NCBI RefSeq assembly: GCF_020685205.1
Contig: NZ_JAJERB010000008.1
Coordinates: 62,001 to 126,000, forward strand
Length of the DNA stretch: 64,000 nt
Direction of reading: 5' to 3'
Source: Hymenobacter translucens
Lineage (GTDB): Bacteria; Bacteroidota; Bacteroidia; Cytophagales; Hymenobacteraceae
The notes beneath the pieces were generated by a model. It did no database searches, was not told where the DNA came from, and saw nothing but the letters and a program-made list of their open reading frames with translations. Made by a program: the position numbers and the translations under genes. Shown in pieces: positions 26,883 to 35,170 of the stretch; the first letter of the stretch is position 1, and each line of letters opens with the position of its first letter.

Positions 26883-28083
26883 CCCCGCCCAGCAGCTCCA
26901 CGCACTGACGGGCTATTTCCAGCTCCTCGTTCGTCGGTACTACCAGCACCTTCACTTGCGCGTCAGGGAGGCTTATCTCGCGCAGCTCCCGGCCGGCGGC
27001 TTGGTTGCGGGCTTCGTCGAGGCGGATGCCCAGGAAAGCCAGCCCTTCGCAGGCCAGGGCCCGCACCCGCACGTCGTTCTCCCCCACCCCGGCCGTGAAC
27101 ACCACCGCGTCGAGCCCGCCGAGGGCGGCAGCGTAGGCGCCTAGGTATTTCCGGATGCGGTAGGCGTAGAGCTGCAGGGCCAGGGTGGCTTCGGGGCTGC
27201 CGGCTGCTACGGCGGCGCCCACGTCGCGCATGTCGCTGTAACCGGTCAGGCCCAGCATGCCGCTGGCCTTGTTGAGCAGGGCACTCACCTGCTCGGCCGG
27301 GTAGCCCAGCTGGCTGATCAGATGAAAGATAACCGAGGGGTCGAGGTCGCCGGAACGGGTGCCCATGACGAGCCCGCTGAGCGGACCGAAGCCCATGCTG
27401 GTGTCCACGGAACGGCCCGCCCGCACGGCCGCCACGCTGCAGCCGTTGCCCAGGTGTACCGTGATGATGCGCGCATCGGGGTTCTGCAGGTAGGCGGCAG
27501 CCTGCGCGGCCACATACTTGTGGCTGGTGCCGTGAAAGCCGTAAACGCGAATTCCGTGCTCGGTGTACAGGTCGGCCGGCAAAGCGTAGCGAAAGGCGTG
27601 CTCGGGCAGGGTCTGGTGAAAGGCCGTGTCGAACACCGCCACCTGCCGGGCTTGAGGAAACAGCTGCTCCGCCACCTCGATGCCGAGGTAGTTGGCCGGG
27701 TTGTGCAGCGGGGCCAGGGCGAACAGCCGCTTGATTTCCGCCTTTACATCTTCGTCGATAAGCGTGGTGGCGGCAAACCGCTCCCCGCCGTGCACCACGC
27801 GGTGGCCGATGACGCTGATGTCGGCCGGGTCCTGAATCACGCCGGTTTCGGGGTCGGTAAGCAGCTTCACAACTTCGCGCAGGCCGGCGGCGTGGTTGGG
27901 CAAAGCCAGCGTCAGCTTTTGTTTACGCGGCTCGGCATTGGGGCTGAAAACGGTGTGCGTGATAAGCGAATCGGGCAGACCAAGGCGCTCTACCAGCCCG
28001 CTGCATACGGGCTCGGAGGCGGGCCAGCGGAACAGCTGGTACTTGATGGAGGAGCTGCCGGAATTGACGACGAAGATGTTCAT
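26863..28083 (-). CDS. ackA: Acetate kinase
   Basis: 406 residues. Interconverts acetyl phosphate and acetate with ATP/ADP. Motifs: VNSGSSSIKYQLF at the N-terminus, VVHGGERF, AFHQTLPEHAF, HLGNGCSVAAV, DTSMGFGPLSGLVMGTRSGD and F-T-A-G-V-G-E-N. It lies 129 bases downstream of pta on the same strand and together they form the Pta-AckA pathway. Its stop codon overlaps the beginning of the glycosyltransferase gene by 20 bases. Confidence 0.98.
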   Translation of the reverse strand: MNIFVVNSGSSSIKYQLFRWPASEPVCSGLVERLGLPDSLITHTVFSPNAEPRKQKLTLALPNHAAGLREVVKLLTDPETGVIQDPADISVIGHRVVHGGERFAATTLIDEDVKAEIKRLFALAPLHNPANYLGIEVAEQLFPQARQVAVFDTAFHQTLPEHAFRYALPADLYTEHGIRVYGFHGTSHKYVAAQAAAYLQNPDARIITVHLGNGCSVAAVRAGRSVDTSMGFGPLSGLVMGTRSGDLDPSVIFHLISQLGYPAEQVSALLNKASGMLGLTGYSDMRDVGAAVAAGSPEATLALQLYAYRIRKYLGAYAAALGGLDAVVFTAGVGENDVRVRALACEGLAFLGIRLDEARNQAAGRELREISLPDAQVKVLVVPTNEELEIARQCVELLGGGEANSA

Positions 28084-28212
28084 GGAGCGGGCCTCATTCC
28101 CGGCGCCTCTCCATCAGAAAAGGCCGGTCGGGTAAGCATTGATAATCAGAAAACGGCTGTGCGCCTGGTACGGCTGCAAAATAGGTCTAGCCTGGTTGCC
28201 AGGCACCAAACC

Positions 28213-30306
28213 TTACCCTTGCTGGCTTTGAATAGCGGTAATCACCACCGTATTAAACACGTCATCTACCGTGCAGCCCCGGCTCAGATCATTCACCGGC
28301 TTGTTCAGCCCCTGCAGCACCGGGCCGATGGCCAGGGCGCCGGTTTCACGCTGCACAGCCTTGTAGGTGTTGTTGCCGGTGTTCAGGTCGGGAAAGATGA
28401 GCACGCTGGCCTGGCCGGCCACGGCTGAGCCGGGCAGCTTCTGCCGGCCCACGATGGGGTCTACGGCGGCGTCGTACTGGATGGGGCCCTCCACCGGCAA
28501 ATCGGGGCGCAGCTGGCGCACCAGCTCGGTGGCCCGGCGCACCTTGTCCACTTCAGCGCCCTCGCCCGATGTGCCGGACGAATACGAGAGCATGGCTACG
28601 CGGGGCTCCACGCCGAAGCGCTGAGCGCTTTCGGCCGAGGAAATGGCAATTTCGGCCAGCTGCTCCGCCGTGGGGCTGGGATTTACGGCGCAGTCGCCGA
28701 ACACGGCTACGCGGTCGGGCAGGCACATGAAAAACACCGACGACACCAGGGAGATGCCGGGCCGCGTCTTGATGAACTGCAGGGCCGGCCGGATGGTGTG
28801 CTGGGTGGTGTGCACCGCCCCCGACACCATCCCGTCGGCGTGGCCTTTCTGCACCATCATCGAGCCGAAGTACGAGACGTCGCGCAGCAGGTCGCGGGCC
28901 ATGTCGAGGTTCACGCCCTTGCTTTTGCGCAGCTCGTAGAAAGTCTGCACGTAGTCGTCGTAGAACTCGGAGTGTACCGGGTCGATGATGCGCAGGTGGC
29001 CGATGGGCAGGTTCAGGCCGAGGCGCTTGGCGGCGGCGGCAATGTCGGCGGGGTTGCCCAGGATGGTCAAATCCACGATTTCCTGCTGAAGCAGCAGAGC
29101 AGCGGCCCGCAGAATCCGGTCGTCGTTGCCTTCGGGCAGCACAATGTGGCGGCGCTGGCGCTTGGCCCACTGCAGCAGGCGGTACTGGAACATGTGGGGC
29201 GTAATGCCCTCCGACTGAAACGCGGACAGCTTGGCGTCGAGGGCCGGCACGTTCACGTAGCGGTCGAAGGTGCGGATGGCCAGCTGCACCTTCTTGGGGT
29301 TGTCGGCCGAGATGCGCGACTTAATGACGCTGAGCCGGGCGCTGGTTTCGAAGGTACCGGTGGGCACGGCAATGATGGGCAGCACCGACTGCAGACCGCG
29401 CAGCAGGCGCAGAATGGGTTCCTCGGGCTCCCAACCGGCGGTGAGCACGATGCCCGCCACCTTCGGGTAGCTGGCCGAGAGGTTGGCCTGGATGGCGCAG
29501 ATAATCATGTCGCCCCGGTCGCCGGGCGTTACGATGACCACGTTTTCCTTGAGGTAGTTCAGAAAGTTGGGCACGTTCATGGCGCCGGTCACGAAGTTGT
29601 CGACCTGACTGCCGAGCAGCTCCTGGCCGAACAGCAGCTTGCCGCCCAGCGCGTCGTGAATTTCCTGCATGGTGGGGTTGAGCAGGGCCTTGTCCTCGGG
29701 AATTACCGACAAAATGATTTCCGGCCGCAGCTGCTGGCGTAGCAGGGCTTCCACGTCGGCTACCTGGTCGGGCGCCACCTTGTTGGCCACCACCGTGAGC
29801 ACCTGCACCTCCCGGGCCTCGAAGCCGCGCAGGGCCGTGAGCGTGCTGTTGATGATCTGGGCGGTGGTTTTCTTTTCGCCCGACACCACCAGCAGCACCG
29901 GCTCGCCCAGGTTTTTGGCGATAGTCACGTTCAGATCAAACTCAAACGCAGTGCCCTGGCCCACGAAGTCGGTACCCTCGACCACGATGAAGTCGTGCTG
30001 TTCTTCCAGCTGCTTGTAGCGGTGGATGATGGTCTCGATCATCTCGCCCTGCCGCTCGGTTTCAATGAGCTGCAGCACCTCCGGGCCGGTGTAGGCAAAG
30101 GTGTCCTCATAGCGGATCGGGAGCTGGAAGTAGCGCAGTACGGTGTCGACGTGCGGGTCGGGCTGGCCTTCGGCGGCCGCGCTGATGACGGGCTTGAAAT
30201 AGCCCACTTTCTGGGCTTTGCTCAGCAGCATGCTCACCAGCCCGAGGGTGACGAGGGACTTGCCGCTGTAAGGCTCGGCAGAGGCAATAAAGACGGTTTT
30301 GGTCAT
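28213..30306 (-). CDS. pta: Phosphate acetyltransferase, long (DRTGG-containing) form
   Basis: 697 residues. Converts acetyl-CoA and phosphate to acetyl phosphate. The N-terminal P-loop-like domain (FIASAEPYSGKSLVTLG), the DRTGG regulatory domain in the middle, and the C-terminal PTA catalytic domain (HIVLPEGNDDRILRA, DGMVSGAVHTTQHTIRPALQ, LIFPDLNTGNNTYKAVQR) correspond to the long E. coli-type enzyme. The ATG at 30306 (MTKTVFIA) is preferred over an upstream start 14 codons earlier. Operon with ackA. Confidence 0.97.
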   Translation of the reverse strand: MTKTVFIASAEPYSGKSLVTLGLVSMLLSKAQKVGYFKPVISAAAEGQPDPHVDTVLRYFQLPIRYEDTFAYTGPEVLQLIETERQGEMIETIIHRYKQLEEQHDFIVVEGTDFVGQGTAFEFDLNVTIAKNLGEPVLLVVSGEKKTTAQIINSTLTALRGFEAREVQVLTVVANKVAPDQVADVEALLRQQLRPEIILSVIPEDKALLNPTMQEIHDALGGKLLFGQELLGSQVDNFVTGAMNVPNFLNYLKENVVIVTPGDRGDMIICAIQANLSASYPKVAGIVLTAGWEPEEPILRLLRGLQSVLPIIAVPTGTFETSARLSVIKSRISADNPKKVQLAIRTFDRYVNVPALDAKLSAFQSEGITPHMFQYRLLQWAKRQRRHIVLPEGNDDRILRAAALLLQQEIVDLTILGNPADIAAAAKRLGLNLPIGHLRIIDPVHSEFYDDYVQTFYELRKSKGVNLDMARDLLRDVSYFGSMMVQKGHADGMVSGAVHTTQHTIRPALQFIKTRPGISLVSSVFFMCLPDRVAVFGDCAVNPSPTAEQLAEIAISSAESAQRFGVEPRVAMLSYSSGTSGEGAEVDKVRRATELVRQLRPDLPVEGPIQYDAAVDPIVGRQKLPGSAVAGQASVLIFPDLNTGNNTYKAVQRETGALAIGPVLQGLNKPVNDLSRGCTVDDVFNTVVITAIQSQQG

Positions 30307-30415
30307 GGTGCCGCGCCCCCGGCCCCACTCCGGTGGGAGAGCGGGCACCTGCCGTCAGCAACGGAAGAGCTGTGGCGGCCCGGGTTTCCGGGGTATCATT
30401 TCGTTAGGTTCAATT

Positions 30416-30454
30416 GTAAAAACGGGGCCGCCGAACGGATGTTCAGCGGCCCCG
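30416..30454 (-). terminator. Minus-strand terminator after the recR fragment
   Basis: Stem cggggccgc/gcggccccg (30423-30431, 30446-30454) followed, read leftward, by TTTTTAC. It lies 26 bases past the stop of the recR fragment, the same arrangement as the intact recR and its terminator. Confidence 0.8.
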
Positions 30455-30480
30455 CAAACTAAGGGCGAAATGATGCCGGG

Positions 30481-30549
30481 TTAGCGTGCCTGTTGCTCCA
30501 TTATTGAGCGACCCAGGGTGGTTTCATCGGTGTACTCCATCTCCCTGCC
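30481..30549 (-). pseudogene. Diverged recR 3'-end fragment
   Basis: Read leftward to a TAA at 30481-30483, the frame ends EYTDETTLGRSIMEQQAR, closely matching the end of the intact RecR downstream (EYADEITLGRSIVERQRQAR). The DNA stretch 30514-30550 matches 31680-31716 with about five differences in 37 bases. Similarity fades beyond about 22 codons, and an in-frame stop lies further upstream. It is a remnant of a duplicated or displaced gene end. Confidence 0.75.
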
Positions 30550-30678
30550 CTCTTTCACCACTCGATAATCTGGGCCTACAGACTAGGTAATAGCGTCAAT
30601 ACAACTAGCAGTAGCTATATTGACGCTACTGGGCACCGTGATGAGTAGTGACAATACTAATGTTAGCGGACATAAAGA

Positions 30679-31539
30679 ATGAAACGTTTAAACTATCATA
30701 TTGTATGTATTTTAATCTTCATAGCTTCTTGCACAGGAACAAAATCGATAGACAGGGGCCGATATACAGGAAACTTAAAGGAACAGAATTACCCCTTTTT
30801 TGAATCAATCTCACATGGCGACGCAAATAGCAATTCATACACAATTCCTTTTGACCTTAAATTTATCGGAATCAAACCTCACCCTTATGATTCAACAGGC
30901 AAACAAGACTTTAGCTGGCTTAGAAGTCCAAATAATCTATTAATTACATTTAATACCATTAAGTCAATCGGACTCGAAAAGTTTGTATCATTTGAACAAT
31001 ACAACAGAAACACAAATGATTGGTGCTGCAATACACAGTGGGAAAACAAATCATTGAATGAAGTTATAAAAGGATTCATTCAATCGGACACGCTTTCCTC
31101 TAACGGTGGCTATTATTCCAAATTCTGGGGAAGAAGAAGAAAGGAAGGCAACATGAACGTTACATATCATATTTTGAAAGAAATTCACAAGTTCTACAAC
31201 GGTGAACAAATAAAAATTACAACCTCTCCAATTGACACCACTTTGAAAGGCTTACTCAATTATGACTTGCAATTGGCGAATTCGAGTTCGAATTCATATA
31301 AAAACATTGCGATAAAATATTTCAATTACTTAAAATCAGTACATCTAGAATATTCAGCCTATAAATTAATATCTCACAATACTAATTTAAAATTACCCAA
31401 GGAATATACTGATAGCCTTTTAACAACCTTGGATTATGATACGATTTCATTTGAAGCTTGGAAGAGAATGGATGACAACTATAATGGCTGGATGACTGCA
31501 GGTGATTATCCAGACCCAAATAGATACTACGGCCCGTAA
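30679..31539 (+). CDS. AT-rich lipoprotein, unknown function, probably horizontally acquired
   Basis: 286 residues. MKRLNYHIVCILIFIASCTG is a lipoprotein signal (I-A-S-C). The mature protein is rich in Asn, Ser, Tyr and Lys, with a CC pair (DWCCNTQW) around residue 115 and no domain I recognise. GC content is roughly one third, against about 60% for neighbours, and codon use follows (AAA, AAT, TTA). It sits between a recR 3' fragment and intact recR, converging on the latter. Transfer is strongly suggested; function is unknown. Confidence 0.8.
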   Translation: MKRLNYHIVCILIFIASCTGTKSIDRGRYTGNLKEQNYPFFESISHGDANSNSYTIPFDLKFIGIKPHPYDSTGKQDFSWLRSPNNLLITFNTIKSIGLEKFVSFEQYNRNTNDWCCNTQWENKSLNEVIKGFIQSDTLSSNGGYYSKFWGRRRKEGNMNVTYHILKEIHKFYNGEQIKITTSPIDTTLKGLLNYDLQLANSSSNSYKNIAIKYFNYLKSVHLEYSAYKLISHNTNLKLPKEYTDSLLTTLDYDTISFEAWKRMDDNYNGWMTAGDYPDPNRYYGP

Positions 31540-31582
31540 AGAAATAATCACCTGCACTAATAACAGGCTCTATTTAGCTTCA

Positions 31583-31624
31583 AAACAAAACTGCCCCGAT
31601 CTGATGGCCGGGGCAGTTTTGTTT
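31583..31624. terminator. Terminator of intact recR, bidirectional
   Basis: Stem aaacaaaactgcccc/ggggcagttttgttt (31583-31597 and 31610-31624). It can terminate recR from the right and the AT-rich gene from the left. Confidence 0.88.
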
Positions 31625-31640
31625 GTAATCCGAAGTAAGT

Positions 31641-32249
31641 TTACCGGGCCTGGCGCTGGCGCTCCACGATGCTCCGGCCCAGGGTGATTTCGTCGGCGTA
31701 CTCCAACTCCCCGCCCACCGGAATGCCGCGGGCGATGTTGCTGACGTGCACACCCTCGAACTCCCGCAGCTTGCGCGACAGGTAGAACGCGGTAGTGTCG
31801 CCTTCCATCGTGGGACTGATGGCAAGGATGATTTCCTTGATTTCGGAGTTGGGCAAACGCTCCAGCAGGGACTCGATGTGCAGGTCGGACGGGCCAATGC
31901 CTTCGATGGGCGAGATAACGCCGCCGAGCACGTGGTACACGCCCTTGTACTGCCCGGTGTTTTCGATGGCAATAACGTCGCGGATGTCCGACACCACGCA
32001 GACCAGGGCATGGTCGCGCAGCTTATTGGCGCAGATCGTGCACTCGTCGGTATCGGAGATGTTGTGACAGGTTTTGCAGTAGGTGATTTCAAAGCGCATC
32101 TTGGCCAGGGCCTCCGCGAGCGACGAAGTCAGCTCGGTTTCGGCCTTGAGCAGGTGCAGCGCCAGGCGCAGGGCGGTTTTGCGCCCGATGCCCGGCAGCT
32201 TCGCCAGCTCGCCCACTGCGTTTTCAATCAGCTTAGAGGGAAATTCCAT
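31641..32249 (-). CDS. recR: Recombination mediator RecR
   Basis: 202 residues. Part of the RecFOR pathway that loads RecA on gapped DNA. Helix-hairpin-helix LPGIGRKTA (18-26), zinc-finger cysteines Cys58, Cys61, Cys70, Cys73, Toprim domain with VVSDIRD, and the C-terminal TLGRSIVERQRQAR. ATG at 32249 begins MEFPSKLIENAV; longer starts run into repeat DNA. Transcribed after clpS. Its last ~22 codons have a diverged second copy at 30481-30549. Confidence 0.97.
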   Translation of the reverse strand: MEFPSKLIENAVGELAKLPGIGRKTALRLALHLLKAETELTSSLAEALAKMRFEITYCKTCHNISDTDECTICANKLRDHALVCVVSDIRDVIAIENTGQYKGVYHVLGGVISPIEGIGPSDLHIESLLERLPNSEIKEIILAISPTMEGDTTAFYLSRKLREFEGVHVSNIARGIPVGGELEYADEITLGRSIVERQRQAR

Positions 32250-32255
32250 TCGGTA

Positions 32256-32337
32256 GTTGTTGCTTGTTAGTTGTTGATTGTTGGTTGAGGACAGGCCGAT
32301 CGACCAACAATCAACCCCCATCAATCAACAATCAAAC
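32256..32337. repeat. TTGTTGATTG-type repeats with inverted arms between recR and clpS
   Basis: Direct copies of ttgttgattg-like units on the left and tcaacaatcaa-like units on the right; ttgattgttggt (32274-32285) is exactly complementary to accaacaatcaa (32303-32314). The right arm overlaps the clpS stop codon. It fills almost the whole 82-base gap between the two genes. Confidence 0.75.
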
Positions 32338-32613
32338 GATGTCCGCCGAGATGCCCCGGTCGTGGATGGCGGTGCACATGGCGGCCAGCTCCTCAAAGGC
32401 GCCGTGTTTTACCGTGCACTGCCCTTTGTAGTGAATCAGCAGGGTGCACTGCTCGGCCTGCTCGGGCTCATGGCCGCACACGTCGATGAGGGTTTTGATG
32501 ACGTGGTCAAAGGTGTTCACGTCGTCGTTGTACACGATCAGGTCGCGAACGTCCGTGGTTTCTTCGAGCAGCAGAACGTCCTCGTCGTAATCAATTTGCG
32601 GTTTGGTAGACAT
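32332..32613 (-). CDS. clpS: ATP-dependent Clp protease adaptor ClpS
   Basis: 93 residues. Delivers N-degron substrates to ClpAP/ClpCP. Visible core: L-I-V-Y-N-D-D-V-N-T-F-D-H-V-I-K-T-L, AEQCTLLIHYKGQCTVKHG and the alpha/beta fold length of the family. The start at 32613 (MSTKPQ) is chosen over an upstream in-frame ATG that would add an unrelated leader. It is upstream of recR on the same strand. Confidence 0.95.
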   Translation of the reverse strand: MSTKPQIDYDEDVLLLEETTDVRDLIVYNDDVNTFDHVIKTLIDVCGHEPEQAEQCTLLIHYKGQCTVKHGAFEELAAMCTAIHDRGISADIV

Positions 32614-33004
32614 AAGGCAAAAATACGGAAAAATCGGGCAGCCTAGCGCGGAAGAGGCCGGTTTTCCGGTTCTGTATAACCCCCCGGCAAGCGGAATCGT
32701 TTCGCCGGACGGTGGTAAATTCAGGGTAGTGGATATAGAGTCGTAACGTGCTACGGGCTGCTTTACTAACGCACCAATGCCCATTAGGTGGTCATTCCGG
32801 GCTTGCCGAGGAATCTCTACCGCTTCGTTGGATTAGTAGCCCCAACGAAGCGGGAGAGATGCTTCGACAGGCTCAGCATGACGTTCCGATTCCAACAACG
32901 TCTACATGCGACCTGCTTTCCCGCTGCATCACGGTCTGGCGGTAAGGTGTGGTCACGTCGAAATCCGACGTAATTTCCGGCCTTCAATCCCCACTCCTAT
33001 TCTG
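32614..33004. other. Intergenic region between clpS and the S9 peptidase gene
   Basis: 391 bases. Its one clear feature is a palindromic element (32790-32883). No gene of its own is supported; the frames crossing it are short or are extensions of flanking genes. Confidence 0.7.
32790..32883. repeat. Palindromic interspersed element, copy 2
   Basis: Inverted arms of about 42 bases: ggtcattccgggcttgccg... on the left and its near-complement ending ggctcagcatgacg on the right. The inner arm cgcttcgttgg/ccaacgaagcg is perfect, with a nine-base loop. Same family as 8853-8962 and 47359-47459. Confidence 0.85.
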
Positions 33005-35170
33005 ATGATGCTTTCCCGCTTTCCGCGCCTGGCCCTGCTGCTGGCGTTGACCTTGCTGCTCCAGTACCCGGCCCTGGCCCAGCAGAAGCTGCTGACCATG
33101 GAAGACGCCTTCCTCAACCGCAGCCTCCAGCCCGAAAATCTGCGCCAGCTCACCTGGATTCCGGGCTCCAAAGACGAATTCAGCTTTGTGCGCAACACCG
33201 GCGGCAAGGATGAGCTGATGCGCGGCTCGGCTACCAGTGCCGCCACCGCCGCTCTTTCCCTCGCCGACCTCAACGCGGCCCTGCAAAAGGCGGGCGGCAC
33301 CGAGCTGAAGGCTGCCCCGGCCTTTGCCTGGGCCGGCGCCCAGGCCCTGCTTATCAACCAGCAAAACAAAGTCTACCGGGTCGATGTCGCCGGCAAGCAG
33401 GCTACGGCCCTATTCGGCTATGATGCGGCGGCTGAGAACGTGGAAATGGACCCGACCAAAACCCGGGTGGCCTACACCAAAGACCAGAACCTGTATGTCT
33501 CCCTGGCCGGGCGCGAAAACGAGGCCGTGACCACCGAAGCCAACCCGGGCATCGTGAGCGGGCAGGCCGCTCACCGCTCGGAGTTCGGCATTACAAAAGG
33601 CACATTCTGGAGCCCCACCGGCAACAAGCTGGCTTACTACCGCATGGACCAGTCGATGGTGACCGACTACCCGCTGGTAGACATTTCCGGCGCGCCGGCC
33701 CGGCAGAACGCCATCAAGTACCCGATGGCCGGCGACAAAAGCCACGAAGTAACCGTGGGCGTGTACGACCTGACCTCGCGTAAAACCGTGTTTCTGCAGA
33801 CCGGGGATCCCAGGGAGCAGTACCTGACCAACATCAGCTGGAGTCCCGACGAGAAGAGCATCTACGTGGCCGTGCTCAACCGGGGTCAGAACCACATGAA
33901 GCTGAATCAGTATGACGCCGCTTCGGGAGCTTTCATCAAGACCCTGTTCGAGGAAAAAGACGAGAAGTACGTGGAGCCCCAGCACGCGCTCCTGTTCGTG
34001 CCCGGCCAGGCTGACCAGTTTATCTGGCGCAGTCAGCGCGACGGGTACGAGCACCTCTACCTCTACTCCACCTCCGGCAAGCTGCTGCGTCAGCTCACCA
34101 GGGGCAGCTGGATTGTCACCGACGTGCTGGGCTTCAGCAATAAAAAGGAAGTGGTGTACGCCGGCACGGCCGAAAGCCCGCTGGAGCGGCAGGTGTACGC
34201 CGTCAGCCTCAAGGGCGGCAAGCCCCGCCGCCTCACCGAGGGCAAAGGCACTCACAACGCCACGCTCAGCCCCGGTGGTACGTTTCTGCTCGACAACTTC
34301 AGCAATACCACCACGCCCCGCATTATCCGCACGGTAAGCGTGGCCACCGGCAAAACCGCTCAGACCCTGCTCACTGCCGCCAACCCACTTACCGGCTACA
34401 ACCTGGGCGAAACCAAGCTGGTGACGCTGAAAGCAGCCGACGGGCAGACCGACCTCTACGCCCGCATCACCACCCCGCCCGGCTTCGACGCCAGCAAGAA
34501 GTACCCCACGGTGGTCTACCTCTACGGCGGCCCCCACGTGCAGCTCGTCACCGAAAACTGGCTGGGCGGCGGCAACCTCTGGATGCAGCTGATGGCCCAG
34601 AAAGGCTACGTGGTGTTCACCATCGACTCGCGGGGCTCCGGCAACCGGGGCCGGGCCTTCGAGCAGGCCACCTTCCGGCAGTTGGGCACCGCCGAAATGG
34701 CCGACCAGCTCAAGGGCGTCGACTACCTGAAAAGCCTGCCCTACGTGGACCAGGCGCGGATGGGCGTGCACGGCTGGAGCTTCGGCGGCTTCATGACGAC
34801 GACCATGATGACCCGCAGCCCCGGTACGTTCAAGGTCGGCGTGGGCGGCGGCCCGGTTATCGACTGGCGCCTCTACGAAATCATGTACACCGAGCGGTAC
34901 ATGGACTCGCCCCAGGAAAACCCCGAAGGCTACAAAGCCGCGAACCTGCTTAACTACGTGCCCAGCCTGAAGGGTAAGCTGTTGCTCATCCACGGCACCG
35001 TCGACGACGTGGTGGTGTGGCAGCACAGCCTTTCCTACCTGAAAAAAGCCGTGGACCAGGGCGTGCAGCTCGACTACTTCGTGTACCCTGGCCACCCCCA
35101 CAACGTGGGCGGCAAGGACCGCGTCCACCTCTACCACAAGATCACTCAGTATTTCGATGACCACCTCTAG
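33005..35170 (+). CDS. S9 family dipeptidyl-peptidase (DPP IV-type)
   Basis: 721 residues with a signal peptide (cleavage near ALAQQK). The N-terminal beta-propeller contains repeated S-P-D/W-S-P motifs (FWSPTGNKLAYYRMD, SWSPDEKSIYV); the C-terminal alpha/beta hydrolase has the serine in GWSFGGFM, Asp in HGTVDDVV and His in YPGHPHNVGG. It probably removes N-terminal X-Pro dipeptides from peptides in the periplasm. Start at 33005 or the neighbouring ATG at 33008. The 3' end overlaps the next gene by 14 bases. Confidence 0.93.
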   Translation: MMLSRFPRLALLLALTLLLQYPALAQQKLLTMEDAFLNRSLQPENLRQLTWIPGSKDEFSFVRNTGGKDELMRGSATSAATAALSLADLNAALQKAGGTELKAAPAFAWAGAQALLINQQNKVYRVDVAGKQATALFGYDAAAENVEMDPTKTRVAYTKDQNLYVSLAGRENEAVTTEANPGIVSGQAAHRSEFGITKGTFWSPTGNKLAYYRMDQSMVTDYPLVDISGAPARQNAIKYPMAGDKSHEVTVGVYDLTSRKTVFLQTGDPREQYLTNISWSPDEKSIYVAVLNRGQNHMKLNQYDAASGAFIKTLFEEKDEKYVEPQHALLFVPGQADQFIWRSQRDGYEHLYLYSTSGKLLRQLTRGSWIVTDVLGFSNKKEVVYAGTAESPLERQVYAVSLKGGKPRRLTEGKGTHNATLSPGGTFLLDNFSNTTTPRIIRTVSVATGKTAQTLLTAANPLTGYNLGETKLVTLKAADGQTDLYARITTPPGFDASKKYPTVVYLYGGPHVQLVTENWLGGGNLWMQLMAQKGYVVFTIDSRGSGNRGRAFEQATFRQLGTAEMADQLKGVDYLKSLPYVDQARMGVHGWSFGGFMTTTMMTRSPGTFKVGVGGGPVIDWRLYEIMYTERYMDSPQENPEGYKAANLLNYVPSLKGKLLLIHGTVDDVVVWQHSLSYLKKAVDQGVQLDYFVYPGHPHNVGGKDRVHLYHKITQYFDDHL

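Larger units (their letters stand above)
30307..30678. other. Intergenic region with recR remnant
   Basis: 372 bases between pta and an AT-rich gene. It holds a minus-strand terminator (30416-30454), a recR 3'-end fragment (30481-30549) and a perfect 11-base inverted repeat (30591-30601 and 30618-30628). The left part is GC-rich and the right part AT-rich, so composition changes inside it. Confidence 0.8.
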
